Below are positions 56,990-64,000 of a stretch of DNA of 64,000 nt, piece after piece. Location of the stretch: positions 248,001 through 312,000 of the forward strand of contig NZ_QSTA01000001.1 in assembly GCF_003438075.1 (NCBI RefSeq), written 5' to 3'. A program made the translations under genes and the position numbers. The notes under the pieces were generated by a model, which made no database searches, was not told the origin of the DNA, and saw nothing but the letters and a program-made list of their open reading frames with translations. The stretch comes from Eubacterium sp. OM08-24. Its GTDB lineage: Bacteria; Bacillota; Clostridia; Oscillospirales; Acutalibacteraceae. Position 1 is the stretch's first letter, and every line of letters starts with the position of its first letter.

Positions 56990-57613
56990 TTAATCCTCCC
57001 TATTGCTGCTGTCGGCAAGTGCAAATGGATAAATATTTTCCGCACCTGCTTCCATCAGCCTGTATCCGCAAACGGTGAATGTCCATCTCGAATCCACAAC
57101 ATCATCAATCAAGAGAATATTGAGTGGTGCAGTTACATTTTCTTTTACAAAAAATGATTTATATGCATTTGCACACTGGTAGGCACTGTTTTCCATTTTC
57201 TTTTGCTGCTTTGCAGGTGTTTTTTCCAGAATATCAACAAAGTCAAGCTTAAGTGATTTAGCTACCCGAGCAGCAAAGTCTTTTACAAGTTCGCTGCGGC
57301 GTGACGGAACACAGCAAATATGAGTAATTTTATGTTCTCGTATAAAAGGCCTTAATATATCAACACTTTTTCCGACTAGCTCATCACGAAAACGCATTTC
57401 CTTCGAGTACTTTCCTTGTTTTACCAATTCACCGTAACCGGCATCACCATACTTTGAGATGCAAAAACCCTTCTGATTGATATGCGAAATTCTTGATGCT
57501 TTAGTCACATCGGAACTGACCCACATTTTTCTTGGCTCAATCGGAATAATTAATTTATTAACAAATTCTTCTGCAATATTGATTAATGAATTGAGGTACA
57601 ACAGAATAATCAA
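56990..57613 (-). CDS. RecQ-C-terminus/ComF-like phosphoribosyltransferase, candidate ShosT
   Basis: A 207-aa protein. The PRPP-binding loop is NILLIDDVVDSRWT near 167-180, with YGDAGYGELVKQGKYS near 55-70, CCVPSRRSELVKDFAARVAK and EKTPAKQQKKMENSAYQ before it. This arrangement copies the phosphoribosyltransferase tail found on some RecQ-like helicases and on ShosT toxins. Relative to those it is short at the N-terminus, so some upstream region may be lost or the start may be mis-set. Its stop is 1 bp from the DprA-like start, giving a tight two-gene operon. Confidence 0.7.
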   Translation of the reverse strand: MIILLYLNSLINIAEEFVNKLIIPIEPRKMWVSSDVTKASRISHINQKGFCISKYGDAGYGELVKQGKYSKEMRFRDELVGKSVDILRPFIREHKITHICCVPSRRSELVKDFAARVAKSLKLDFVDILEKTPAKQQKKMENSAYQCANAYKSFFVKENVTAPLNILLIDDVVDSRWTFTVCGYRLMEAGAENIYPFALADSSNRED

Positions 57614-57623
57614 GTATTAACTA

Positions 57624-57655
57624 AAGTCAATCTCGAAAGAGGTTGGCTTTTTTAT
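57624..57655 (+). terminator. Plus-strand hairpin terminator between the ShosTA-like and rep genes
   Basis: AAGTCAATCTC (57624-57634), GAAA loop, GAGGTTGGCTT (57639-57649; two G-U pairs), then TTTTTT. It points toward the rep operon although no gene on that strand lies upstream, so it may shield rep from antisense read-through. Confidence 0.6.
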
Positions 57656-57719
57656 TTTTATCAAAATAACGATAACAGACAACAATTGAAATTTGTATTT
57701 AAGAAAAGTTGGGATAAGT

Positions 57720-57938
57720 ATGGAAAAGTGCTTTTATGTACCTAAGAAACTGATGGACAAAGAATACTCGGAGTATCCGGTAGAGTCAAAAATATTATTT
57801 TCAATAATTTTGTCAACAGCTCAGAACACTAAAGCAATAATGAGCTGTGCAAAGTTAATTGCAAATCTTGGTGATGATGAAATACGCTCTCTCAAAAGCG
57901 AAATGAAAAAGATTGAATCAGAAAGTGAGAGTGCGTGA
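57720..57938 (+). CDS. Small RepA-N-like protein
   Basis: A 72-aa protein starting MEKCFYVPKKLMDKEYSEYP, then ESKILFSIILSTAQNT. The pattern 'VP-K-L-...-KILFSIIL' parallels the beginning of the RepA_N domain in the next gene (YRVPQILFTDDRF...AKLLYGFLL). It may be a truncated, regulatory duplicate of the initiator N-terminus. It ends 1 bp before the repA start, so the two are coupled. Confidence 0.55.
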   Translation: MEKCFYVPKKLMDKEYSEYPVESKILFSIILSTAQNTKAIMSCAKLIANLGDDEIRSLKSEMKKIESESESA

Positions 57939-57939
57939 T

Positions 57940-58980
57940 ATGTTTGACTTTTTCTATGGTGATAGCGAACAGTATATATTCTATCGTGTTCCGCAGATAT
58001 TATTCACTGATGACAGATTCAAAACTCTGTCTTGTGAAGCAAAATTGTTGTATGGTTTTTTACTTGACAGAACATCGTTGTCTAAAAAGAACGGTTGGAT
58101 AGATAAAAGCGGTATAACATTTGTTTACTACAAGCAAGAGCTTGTGCAGGAGCAACTCAATATTGGCAGAGATAAAGCTATGCGTATATTTAGTGAGCTT
58201 GAAAAAATTGGTCTTATAATTCGCAAAAAGCAAGGATTAGGTAAGCCTACTAAAATTTTTGTTATGAATTTCGCAAAGCCAATAGATAAATCGGATGATG
58301 AAGATGAAGTTATCTGCAAGATTAATGCTCTTACTAAAAGCACAAAAACTCAGCAAAAATCTGATAAGTCGGCTCAAAAAGATGAACCAACATCCCAGAG
58401 GTCGGAAAAATCGACCTCTGAAAAATCGAAATCGACCTCAAGAGGTCGGAAAAATCGACCTCTTGAAGTTGATAAAAACGATGTCAGGACATCGGAAATC
58501 TCGACCTATATCCATACTGAGTTAAACCATACTGAGTTAAACCATACTAATCCATCTATCAATCAAGCTGATACAGCAACAGAATCGACTTCTGAAAAAC
58601 TTGATAGAAGGATAGAAGAATATGAGGAATATGTCCAAAAGGCTGAAATACAAATTTCATACTATGCGTTGTTGTCGCAGGGTTACAATCAACATTACCT
58701 TAACTTAATTGTTAGTCTACTTGCGGATACATATGTACATCGTGCAGATAACTGTGCTTTAAACATTAACGGTTTGCAAATCAACATTGCAGATGTGGCA
58801 AGACAATATGAAAGGATTGATGATGGGCACATCGAATACATTATGAGTAAGCTCAATGAAACATCTAAAACACAGCAAATTAGAAATATACGCAATTACT
58901 TGCGAAGTTGTTTATATAATGCTGTCAACACAATGGAGCTTGATGTTGATATGCAAGTCAATTATGACTTTGAAAATTGA
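57940..58980 (+). CDS. repA: RepA_N-type replication initiator
   Basis: A 346-aa initiator (ATG 57940). The N-terminal winged-helix domain shows FYRVPQILFTDDRFKTLS, AKLLYGFLLDR and INIGRDKAMRIFSELEKIGL. A low-complexity Ser/Lys/Thr linker (about 120-215) contains two copies of a 23-bp palindrome, and a helical C-terminal domain (DUF6017-like) follows. RepA_N plasmids usually carry their origin inside the linker-coding region of the initiator gene, which fits here. Confidence 0.85.
   Translation: MFDFFYGDSEQYIFYRVPQILFTDDRFKTLSCEAKLLYGFLLDRTSLSKKNGWIDKSGITFVYYKQELVQEQLNIGRDKAMRIFSELEKIGLIIRKKQGLGKPTKIFVMNFAKPIDKSDDEDEVICKINALTKSTKTQQKSDKSAQKDEPTSQRSEKSTSEKSKSTSRGRKNRPLEVDKNDVRTSEISTYIHTELNHTELNHTNPSINQADTATESTSEKLDRRIEEYEEYVQKAEIQISYYALLSQGYNQHYLNLIVSLLADTYVHRADNCALNINGLQINIADVARQYERIDDGHIEYIMSKLNETSKTQQIRNIRNYLRSCLYNAVNTMELDVDMQVNYDFEN
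58397..58463. repeat. Duplicated 23-bp palindrome inside repA (candidate replication origin)
   Basis: AGAGGTCG-GAAAAAT-CGACCTCT occurs at 58397-58419 and identically at 58441-58463, start-to-start 44 bp. A half site CGACCTC lies at 58433-58439, and a further TCGACCT at 58501. Because 44 is not a multiple of three, the copies are read in different codon phases (QRSEKSTS versus RGRKNRPL), so the DNA itself is what is conserved. It probably binds RepA. Confidence 0.75.
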
Positions 58981-58985
58981 ATATT

Positions 58986-59012
58986 AACTTATGCCCCATT
59001 GGGGCACAAGTT
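58986..59012 (+). promoter_or_regulatory. Intergenic GC-rich hairpin, copy 1
   Basis: AACTTATGCCCC (58986-58997) pairs with GGGGCACAAGTT (59001-59012), one mismatch. It begins five bases after the repA stop and ends just before GGAGG of the next gene. A perfect copy is at 63069-63095. No T-run follows, so it is not a simple terminator. Confidence 0.7.
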
Positions 59013-59027
59013 TGGAGGAAAAGAAAA

Positions 59028-59312
59028 ATGATTATTTTAAATCAAGATTTAGAACTTGTTAATTTTGACAAACTGGCTAAAATCTCTATGTTTTCCGGCG
59101 AGATTGAGGAAACAACGGTTTATGCAATTGTTGCTTTTGAGTCTATTTCAGATGATGACAATGAAGATGTTATGAATCCTGATGCGTTAATGCTTGGTAT
59201 TTACAACAATGAGTCTGAATGCTCAGAAGTATTCTTATCACTTTGTGAAGCAGTTGAGAATGGTAAAAACATCTATCGTATGCCCGAACCTGTGAATGAG
59301 GAAGTGATTTAG
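59028..59312 (+). CDS. Conserved transfer-region protein of unknown function
   Basis: A 94-aa acidic protein (ATG 59028, GGAGG upstream): FDKLAKISMFSGEIEETTVY, then AIVAFESISDDDNE and acidic stretches. I do not recognise a domain. It sits between repA and pcfB and shares one base with the pcfB start (TAGTG), so it belongs to the transfer operon. Confidence 0.6.
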   Translation: MIILNQDLELVNFDKLAKISMFSGEIEETTVYAIVAFESISDDDNEDVMNPDALMLGIYNNESECSEVFLSLCEAVENGKNIYRMPEPVNEEVI

Positions 59313-59782
59313 TGAACGATGTCAAAAAAGTAATTGATTTTACAACTCAGGCATCACAAGTAACATCTGAACTACTAAAGTCAATTATGAAGGATTTTTT
59401 GTCAGGTAAGGCTAAAAAATCAGGCAGGAAAATGTACGGTGAACTTGCCAAAGTTGGGAAACTGGAGAACATCGAAGTTACAGAAAACAACATCAAAGAT
59501 TTTTTAAAGACGGCTCAAAAGTATGATATTGACTATGCACTCAAAAAAGATGTGTCAACATCCCCTGCTACATATCACATATTCTTTGAGAGTGCAAAAT
59601 CCGAAAATTTTCAGAGAGCTTTTAAAGAGTATGTCTTTGGTGTCAACAAGAAACTTGAGAAAAAATCAGTAAGCGATGTTGTAAATCGAGAACAGATAAA
59701 GCAGAATGCAAAAACTATCGCTAAACAACAATCAGACTTGTCAAAAGAAAAATCTCTTAACAAGTCTGATATGGGGAGGTGA
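59312..59782 (+). CDS. PcfB-family conjugation protein (DUF3801)
   Basis: A 156-aa PcfB-like protein, GTG start overlapping the previous stop. FLSGKAKKSGRKMYGELAKV and ITENN-like IEVTENNIKDFLKTAQKYDI, then FFESAKSENFQRAFKEYV, match the family. PcfB works with the PcfC coupling protein to bring the relaxosome to the secretion channel. The coupling-protein gene follows 4 bp later. Confidence 0.82.
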   Translation: MNDVKKVIDFTTQASQVTSELLKSIMKDFLSGKAKKSGRKMYGELAKVGKLENIEVTENNIKDFLKTAQKYDIDYALKKDVSTSPATYHIFFESAKSENFQRAFKEYVFGVNKKLEKKSVSDVVNREQIKQNAKTIAKQQSDLSKEKSLNKSDMGR

Positions 59783-59786
59783 TGGT

Positions 59787-61712
59787 GTGAATATTGATAG
59801 TGGCAAGATACGAAAAATTATTATTTTTGCTTTGCCGTTAATTATGTTCTTTTGGATTGGAAATAAAATCAGTTTTGCTTACCGTACAGTTACAGTTGTT
59901 GGTGATATATCTGTTAAAGCTTACCCGTTTATTGATAACCTTGGTAATGCAGTAACTAACCCTCTGCCCTCTTTGCATCCATATGATGTGCTGATTGGTG
60001 CGATAGTAGCAGGTATTGCTAAATTAGTTATTGAGTACAAGAAAAAACATAAGAAAAAATTTGCAGAAGACAAGGAATACGGTTCTGCTCGTTGGGGAAA
60101 CGAAAAGGATATTGCTCCTTATTATGATAAGCAAAATCAAAGTGATAATATCATTCTGACACAATCTGAAAGATTGACAATGAATAAAGCAAAATCACCA
60201 AAGTATGAGCGTAACAAAAATGTAATAGTTTATGGTGGTTCAGGCTCAGGTAAAACTCGCTTTTATGTAAAACCTAACCTGATGCAGATGCATTCAAGTT
60301 ATGTTGTAACAGATCCAAAAGGCACAATAATTAATGATTGCGGCAAATTGCTTCAGCGTGGCAAACCAATTTATCAAAAAGGCGATATTATCGGTTATCA
60401 ACCGTATGAAATTAAAATTTTCAATACAATTGATTTTAAAAAATCAATGCACTATAACCCGTTTGCATACATTCGTCCCGAAACTCGTGAGCAAGATATA
60501 TTGCGTACTGTTGAAGTGCTGATAGCAAATACAACCGGCGAGCAAAAAGGCGGAGATGAGTTTTGGGTTAAAGCAGAGAAATTGCTTTATACATCATACA
60601 TAGCTCTCATTCTGACTATGTGTCCTGAAAATGAGTGGAATTTTGAAACGCTTATTGATTTTGTCAATGCATCAGAATGCCGAGAAGATGATGATAGCTT
60701 TAAAAATGCAATCGATTGGGCATTTTACTATCTTGAAAAGTGGATTGAAAAGGATTGGGATAAAGATGAGCAGTTTGAAGAACAAAACGAAAACTATGCT
60801 GATTTAGTTGACATTGATGTAGAGCCTTGGAGAGCAAGTCTTGGCAGATTTGCTGTGCGACAGTACAAAGCCTATAAACTTGCGGCAGGTAAAACAGCTA
60901 AATCAATCTTGATTAGCTGTGCAACAAGACTCGCTCCGTTTAGTATTGACAGTATACTTGAAATTACAAGCTATGACGAAATGCAGCTTGATACTATCGG
61001 AGATAGACTTACTGCATTGTTTATAGTTGTATCAGATACTGACGCTACATTCAACTTTTTGGTTGCGATTATGTATTCTCAGCTTTTTAATCTTCTGTGT
61101 ACTAAAGCTGATAAAACTCCGAAAGGCAGATTAAAGTATCCTGTACGATGTTTGATTGATGAATTTGCAAACATAAAGCAAATACCTGATTTTGAAAAAA
61201 TAATTGCTGTTATACGAAGTCGAGGTATTTCTGCGAGTATTATTTTGCAAACAAAATCACAACTAAAATCTTTGTATAAAGATAATGCTGAAACAATCGA
61301 GGGTAACTGTGACTCGGAACTATTTTTGGGTGGTAAAGAAAAAACAACGCTAAAAGACATATCAGATAATTTAGGAAAAGAAACAATCTATATGTTTAAC
61401 ACATCTCGTACAAGAGGAACTCAAGAAAGTTATGGAGTTAATTATCAAAAACTCGGTAAAGAATTGATGTCACGAGATGAAATAAGCGTAATGGACAACT
61501 CCCAATGCGTATTGCAAATCAGAGGTTTGCATCCATTTTTGTCTTACAAGTATGACATAACAAAGCACAAAAATTATAAATATCTGTTTGATTATGATGA
61601 TAAAAATTATTTTGATGTAAAAAAGTATGTTAAGCGTAAGCATAACCATACCGCTGAACTTAGAAAAAGCACAAAATATACAGAATTTCAAACAGTAGAT
61701 GAAAGGAAATGA
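59787..61712 (+). CDS. VirD4/TraG-type coupling protein
   Basis: A 641-aa conjugative coupling ATPase, GTG 59787 with GGGGAGGTG upstream. Two N-terminal membrane segments (about 8-25 and 62-85) precede YGSARWG; Walker A GGSGSGKTRFYVKPN is near 150, and Walker B CLIDEFANI near 455, followed by IIAVIRSRGISASIILQTKSQ. It recognises the relaxase-DNA complex and drives it into the type IV secretion channel at the membrane. Confidence 0.93.
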   Translation: MNIDSGKIRKIIIFALPLIMFFWIGNKISFAYRTVTVVGDISVKAYPFIDNLGNAVTNPLPSLHPYDVLIGAIVAGIAKLVIEYKKKHKKKFAEDKEYGSARWGNEKDIAPYYDKQNQSDNIILTQSERLTMNKAKSPKYERNKNVIVYGGSGSGKTRFYVKPNLMQMHSSYVVTDPKGTIINDCGKLLQRGKPIYQKGDIIGYQPYEIKIFNTIDFKKSMHYNPFAYIRPETREQDILRTVEVLIANTTGEQKGGDEFWVKAEKLLYTSYIALILTMCPENEWNFETLIDFVNASECREDDDSFKNAIDWAFYYLEKWIEKDWDKDEQFEEQNENYADLVDIDVEPWRASLGRFAVRQYKAYKLAAGKTAKSILISCATRLAPFSIDSILEITSYDEMQLDTIGDRLTALFIVVSDTDATFNFLVAIMYSQLFNLLCTKADKTPKGRLKYPVRCLIDEFANIKQIPDFEKIIAVIRSRGISASIILQTKSQLKSLYKDNAETIEGNCDSELFLGGKEKTTLKDISDNLGKETIYMFNTSRTRGTQESYGVNYQKLGKELMSRDEISVMDNSQCVLQIRGLHPFLSYKYDITKHKNYKYLFDYDDKNYFDVKKYVKRKHNHTAELRKSTKYTEFQTVDERK

Positions 61713-61717
61713 TTAGT

Positions 61718-62077
61718 ATGAATTTAAACAAACCGAAAAAATTATCAAGCAGAAACAGAAATGCAAAAAAAGTTATTCTCGCAGTTACAGCCGTATCGGT
61801 TGTGATTGCTATGAGCTGTGTAACAGCGTTTGCTGCAGTAAGCACTACAGATTTTATCAACAAAACATCAACTGTACTTACCGCTGTTATTTCGCTCATT
61901 GGAGCAGGACTCGGAGTTTGGGGTGTTGTAAATCTTATTGAAGGTTACGGAAATGATAACCCGGGTGCAAAATCACAGGGTATGAAACAGTTGATGGCAG
62001 GTATTGCACTTATTGCTGTAGGTGTACTTATTGTGCCAGTCTTGAAAAATATGATGTCATCTGCTATGACTTCGTAA
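61718..62077 (+). CDS. Maff2-family small membrane protein
   Basis: A 119-aa protein (ATG 61718 after AAAGGA). A basic start, a signal-like hydrophobic segment (VILAVTAVSVVIAMSCVTAFA, about 20-40), then two membrane spans with LIGAGLGVWGVVNLIEGYGND and LMAGIALIAVGVLIVPV. Maff2/VirB2-like proteins form part of the transfer channel or pilus base in Firmicutes elements. Confidence 0.85.
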   Translation: MNLNKPKKLSSRNRNAKKVILAVTAVSVVIAMSCVTAFAAVSTTDFINKTSTVLTAVISLIGAGLGVWGVVNLIEGYGNDNPGAKSQGMKQLMAGIALIAVGVLIVPVLKNMMSSAMTS

Positions 62078-62113
62078 TATTACTGTTGTTATCTTAAAGA
62101 AGGGTGTGATAGT

Positions 62114-63067
62114 TTGGGAATTTGGGAAGACTTTATCTCCGGAATAGATGAGTGGTTCAGAGGATTTCTTGCCGGAGCAATTGAAGGTTGTTTAAAAACT
62201 GTAAATTCTATGCTGTCAGGTGCTCTCAACAATGGTGATGATGGAGGAATTAATTCAATTTTTAATTCTTTTCTCGGTGACCCTACGACTTTCACGGGGT
62301 CAACATCTGCAAATGAAAGTCTGACTCCGATTTGGAGTACGATAGAAACACTGTCAAATAATGTGATTGTACCTATCGGCGGTTTTGTTCTTATGGTTAT
62401 TGTATGTTATGAGCTTATACATATGGTTGTTGACGGCAATAATTTTAAGGATGTTGATGATTCAATAATTATACGGTGGATACTTAAAACATTCTGCGGA
62501 ATTTTGCTTATAAGCAATGTTTTTTATATAGCAACAAGTGTATTTGCGTTTGGTACAGATGCTGTCAACGATGCATTGACAACCTTGTTTGGCACAGGCG
62601 ATTTTGTTGATGATGAGTTAATAAGCAGCAGTACATTTCACGAAGTATTAATGGCACAGGACAAAGGTACTCTAATTGTAACTCTGATAATAAGTTTTGT
62701 AATGATTATAGTCACTTTCTTGCTATTAGCATCAATTATCGTAGTGCTTGCATCGAGAATTATTGAAGTATTTATGCAATTATCTATTGCCCCTATTCCA
62801 TTTGCAACATTTCTTAACAAGGATTGGGCTGACATAGGCAGGAATTGGCTAAGGAATATTTTAGCACTCGCTTTTCAAGGATTTTTTATCATCGTTGCAC
62901 TTGCAATATTCCAATCATTGTTCAATAACGCACTTGTCACAATGATGTCAGGGTCAAGTACAGATGTCATTATGACGATGGCTATTCTTCTTGGATTTAT
63001 AATTGCATTTATATTTACGATGTTTCGCACATCAAGTATTTCAAAGTCAATATTTTCAGCACACTAA
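62114..63067 (+). CDS. TrbL/VirB6-like conjugal transfer membrane protein (CD1112-type)
   Basis: A 317-aa polytopic membrane protein, TTG start at 62114 after AGAAGGGTG. The N-terminus GIWEDFISGIDEWFRGFLAG is typical. About six membrane segments follow (for example VIVPIGGFVLMVIVCYELIH and the Ile/Val-rich span near 185-220), with the conserved LSIAPIPFATFLNKDW loop. It forms the inner-membrane channel of the secretion system. Confidence 0.88.
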   Translation: MGIWEDFISGIDEWFRGFLAGAIEGCLKTVNSMLSGALNNGDDGGINSIFNSFLGDPTTFTGSTSANESLTPIWSTIETLSNNVIVPIGGFVLMVIVCYELIHMVVDGNNFKDVDDSIIIRWILKTFCGILLISNVFYIATSVFAFGTDAVNDALTTLFGTGDFVDDELISSSTFHEVLMAQDKGTLIVTLIISFVMIIVTFLLLASIIVVLASRIIEVFMQLSIAPIPFATFLNKDWADIGRNWLRNILALAFQGFFIIVALAIFQSLFNNALVTMMSGSSTDVIMTMAILLGFIIAFIFTMFRTSSISKSIFSAH

Positions 63068-63068
63068 T

Positions 63069-63095
63069 AACTTGTGCCCCATCGGGGCACAAGTT
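63069..63095 (+). promoter_or_regulatory. Intergenic GC-rich hairpin, copy 2
   Basis: AACTTGTGCCCC (63069-63080) pairs perfectly with GGGGCACAAGTT (63084-63095) around a 3-base loop. It begins one base after the TrbL-like stop and is followed by GAGGAGG of prgI. It matches copy 1 except at two positions. Confidence 0.75.
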
Positions 63096-63119
63096 AAAAG
63101 AAGAGGAGGAAATTACATT

Positions 63120-63569
63120 ATGCAGGTGCAGGAAAATTTTGTTCACATACCAAAAGATTTATCACTCATTAAGCAAAAATTCCTTTTGGGACTTACAAAA
63201 AGACAAGCAATAGGTTTTGCTGTCGGACTCGTATGTGGTTTACCTGCGTTTTTTATAGTCAAGGCTATAATTAACAATTTGACAGTTGCAATATTTGCAA
63301 TGGGTATGTTTGCTATTCCGGGGATTATGTATGCTTTATTCAATAAAAACGGTATGTACTTTGAAACATATATTGCATTGCTTATTAAATTTTTTAAAAA
63401 GCCGAGAGTACGAAAGTATGAACCTTTATCTGCTTTAAAAGCTATTGAAAATCAAATTGAATATAACAGATTAAAAAGAATTCTTTTAAATGCAGATGTT
63501 GATGTTCCGGTATTTGATAATAAGAAGGTGACATTATTTGAAAAAATCACAAGTAAACACAAAAAATAA
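63120..63569 (+). CDS. PrgI-family transfer protein
   Basis: A 149-aa protein (ATG 63120, GAGGAGG upstream). It begins QVQENFVHIPKDLSLIKQKF and GLTKRQAIGF, then has two membrane segments (about 38-57 and 60-80) and a basic C-terminus. PrgI proteins are VirB3-like inner-membrane parts encoded just before the VirB4 ATPase, as here. Confidence 0.88.
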   Translation: MQVQENFVHIPKDLSLIKQKFLLGLTKRQAIGFAVGLVCGLPAFFIVKAIINNLTVAIFAMGMFAIPGIMYALFNKNGMYFETYIALLIKFFKKPRVRKYEPLSALKAIENQIEYNRLKRILLNADVDVPVFDNKKVTLFEKITSKHKK

Positions 63570-64000
63570 CAATCAGAAAAAGCAATTAAGTAAGGAAGAT
63601 ATTAATTCTATAAAAAGAAGAATGTCACAGCTGAGGAAGGAAAATACAGACAGAAAAGCATCAACTCAGGCACTGATACCATACAAAACGATGCTCCCTG
63701 ATGGTACTTGCCATATTGGCGGTAAGAAGTATTCTCAGACTGTTGAATTCTATGATACGAACTATCAACTTGCAACATTTGACGAAAAAGGCAGTAAGTT
63801 TTCTTCGTGGTGTGATATTCTCAATTACTTCGATGACAGCATTGAATTTCAAAATACATACGAAAATCAAATCATTGATAAAGACTCAATGATTAAGTAT
63901 GTAAAAATTAATGATGTCAATGACTCTTATAATGACATCAGAAAAGAGTACAGTAATATTCGCATTGAAAATTTATTTGGAGGAAACAACGGTAGAAGCA
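63538..64000 (+). CDS. VirB4-like conjugation ATPase (CD1110-type), partial
   Basis: Start of a large secretion ATPase gene: TTG 63538 after AGAAGGTG, overlapping prgI by 32 bp, open to the window end (154 codons seen). The visible part has a lysine/asparagine-rich start (KEDINSIKRRMSQLRK), then IPYKTMLPDGTCHIGGKKYS and the VEFYDTNYQLATFDEKGSKF strand pattern typical of the VirB4 N-domain. The ATPase motifs lie outside the window. Confidence 0.85.
   Translation, partial: MKKSQVNTKNNNQKKQLSKEDINSIKRRMSQLRKENTDRKASTQALIPYKTMLPDGTCHIGGKKYSQTVEFYDTNYQLATFDEKGSKFSSWCDILNYFDDSIEFQNTYENQIIDKDSMIKYVKINDVNDSYNDIRKEYSNIRIENLFGGNNGRS

Larger units (their letters stand above)
55838..64000. mobile_element. 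Integrative conjugative element, left part (continues past the window)
   Basis: Right of the tRNA remnant the content changes to a second element: a ShosTA-like pair, RepA_N-type initiator genes, and a type IV secretion/transfer operon in the order PcfB, VirD4, Maff2, TrbL-like, PrgI, VirB4, which is the standard order of Clostridia CTn-type elements. All reading frames seen are intact. Relaxase and integrase are not in the window. The left boundary is set at the tRNA remnant by inference. Confidence 0.75.

Noticed and set aside
58397..58463. CRISPR-like repeats
   Set aside because: Only two identical copies plus half-sites, palindromic and within a coding gene; no array and no cas genes anywhere in the window.

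Overview
The window looks like a low-GC, spore-forming Clostridia chromosome, probably an Oscillospiraceae/Ruminococcaceae-type gut or rumen anaerobe. The evidence is a cotJABC spore-coat operon, a SCIFF precursor with its radical-SAM maturase, a V-type ATPase operon, and integrative elements of the Firmicutes conjugative type (PrgI, Maff2, PcfB, TnpV, Cys-rich VLP).

Chromosomal part, about 1-37 kb. Two WYL-domain regulators precede a TROVE/vWA (Ro60-like) protein and an RtcB RNA ligase, which together form an RNA-repair locus; the gap between them can fold into Y-RNA-like stems. Then come cotJABC, a histidine phosphatase, a MATE pump and the SCIFF locus. A 1.6 kb low-GC cassette (XRE repressor plus AIPR-family protein) sits between two copies of one 30-bp terminator, next to an anion permease and a structured ~440-bp noncoding element bounded by inverted repeats. 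On the minus strand lies a nine-subunit V-ATPase operon (order G-C-I-K-F-E-A-B-D), preceded by an UPF0210 protein and an ACT protein. After it come a PHP phosphatase, galU, a prokaryotic RING-finger membrane protein, a 1.9-kilo-residue DUF4011 helicase, a DUF4261 protein, prfB, apgM, a HAD phosphatase and a tRNA-Leu.

Accessory part, about 37-64 kb. It is built from stacked modules beside tRNA-Leu sequences. (a) 37.3-39.3 kb: a predicted modification-dependent nuclease translationally coupled to a calcineurin-type phosphoesterase. (b) 39.5-55.8 kb: an integrative mobilizable element with 22-bp inverted ends. It carries TnpV, a decayed XamI-type restriction-modification locus (restriction gene open, controller and methylase broken), a 1239-aa nuclease-STAND NTPase, ParM/ParR, broken mobC/relaxase/parB genes and an intact large serine recombinase next to a tRNA-Leu remnant. 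(c) 55.8-64 kb: the start of a second, conjugative element with a ShosTA-like DprA/phosphoribosyltransferase pair, a RepA_N-type initiator holding a duplicated 23-bp palindrome, and a transfer operon (PcfB, VirD4, Maff2, TrbL-like, PrgI, VirB4) running off the window edge.

In all, at least five candidate anti-phage modules are present: AIPR, nuclease/phosphoesterase, XamI, STAND and ShosTA. The clearest lead on an RNA-level system is the WYL/TROVE/RtcB locus. No CRISPR array and no rRNA were seen.
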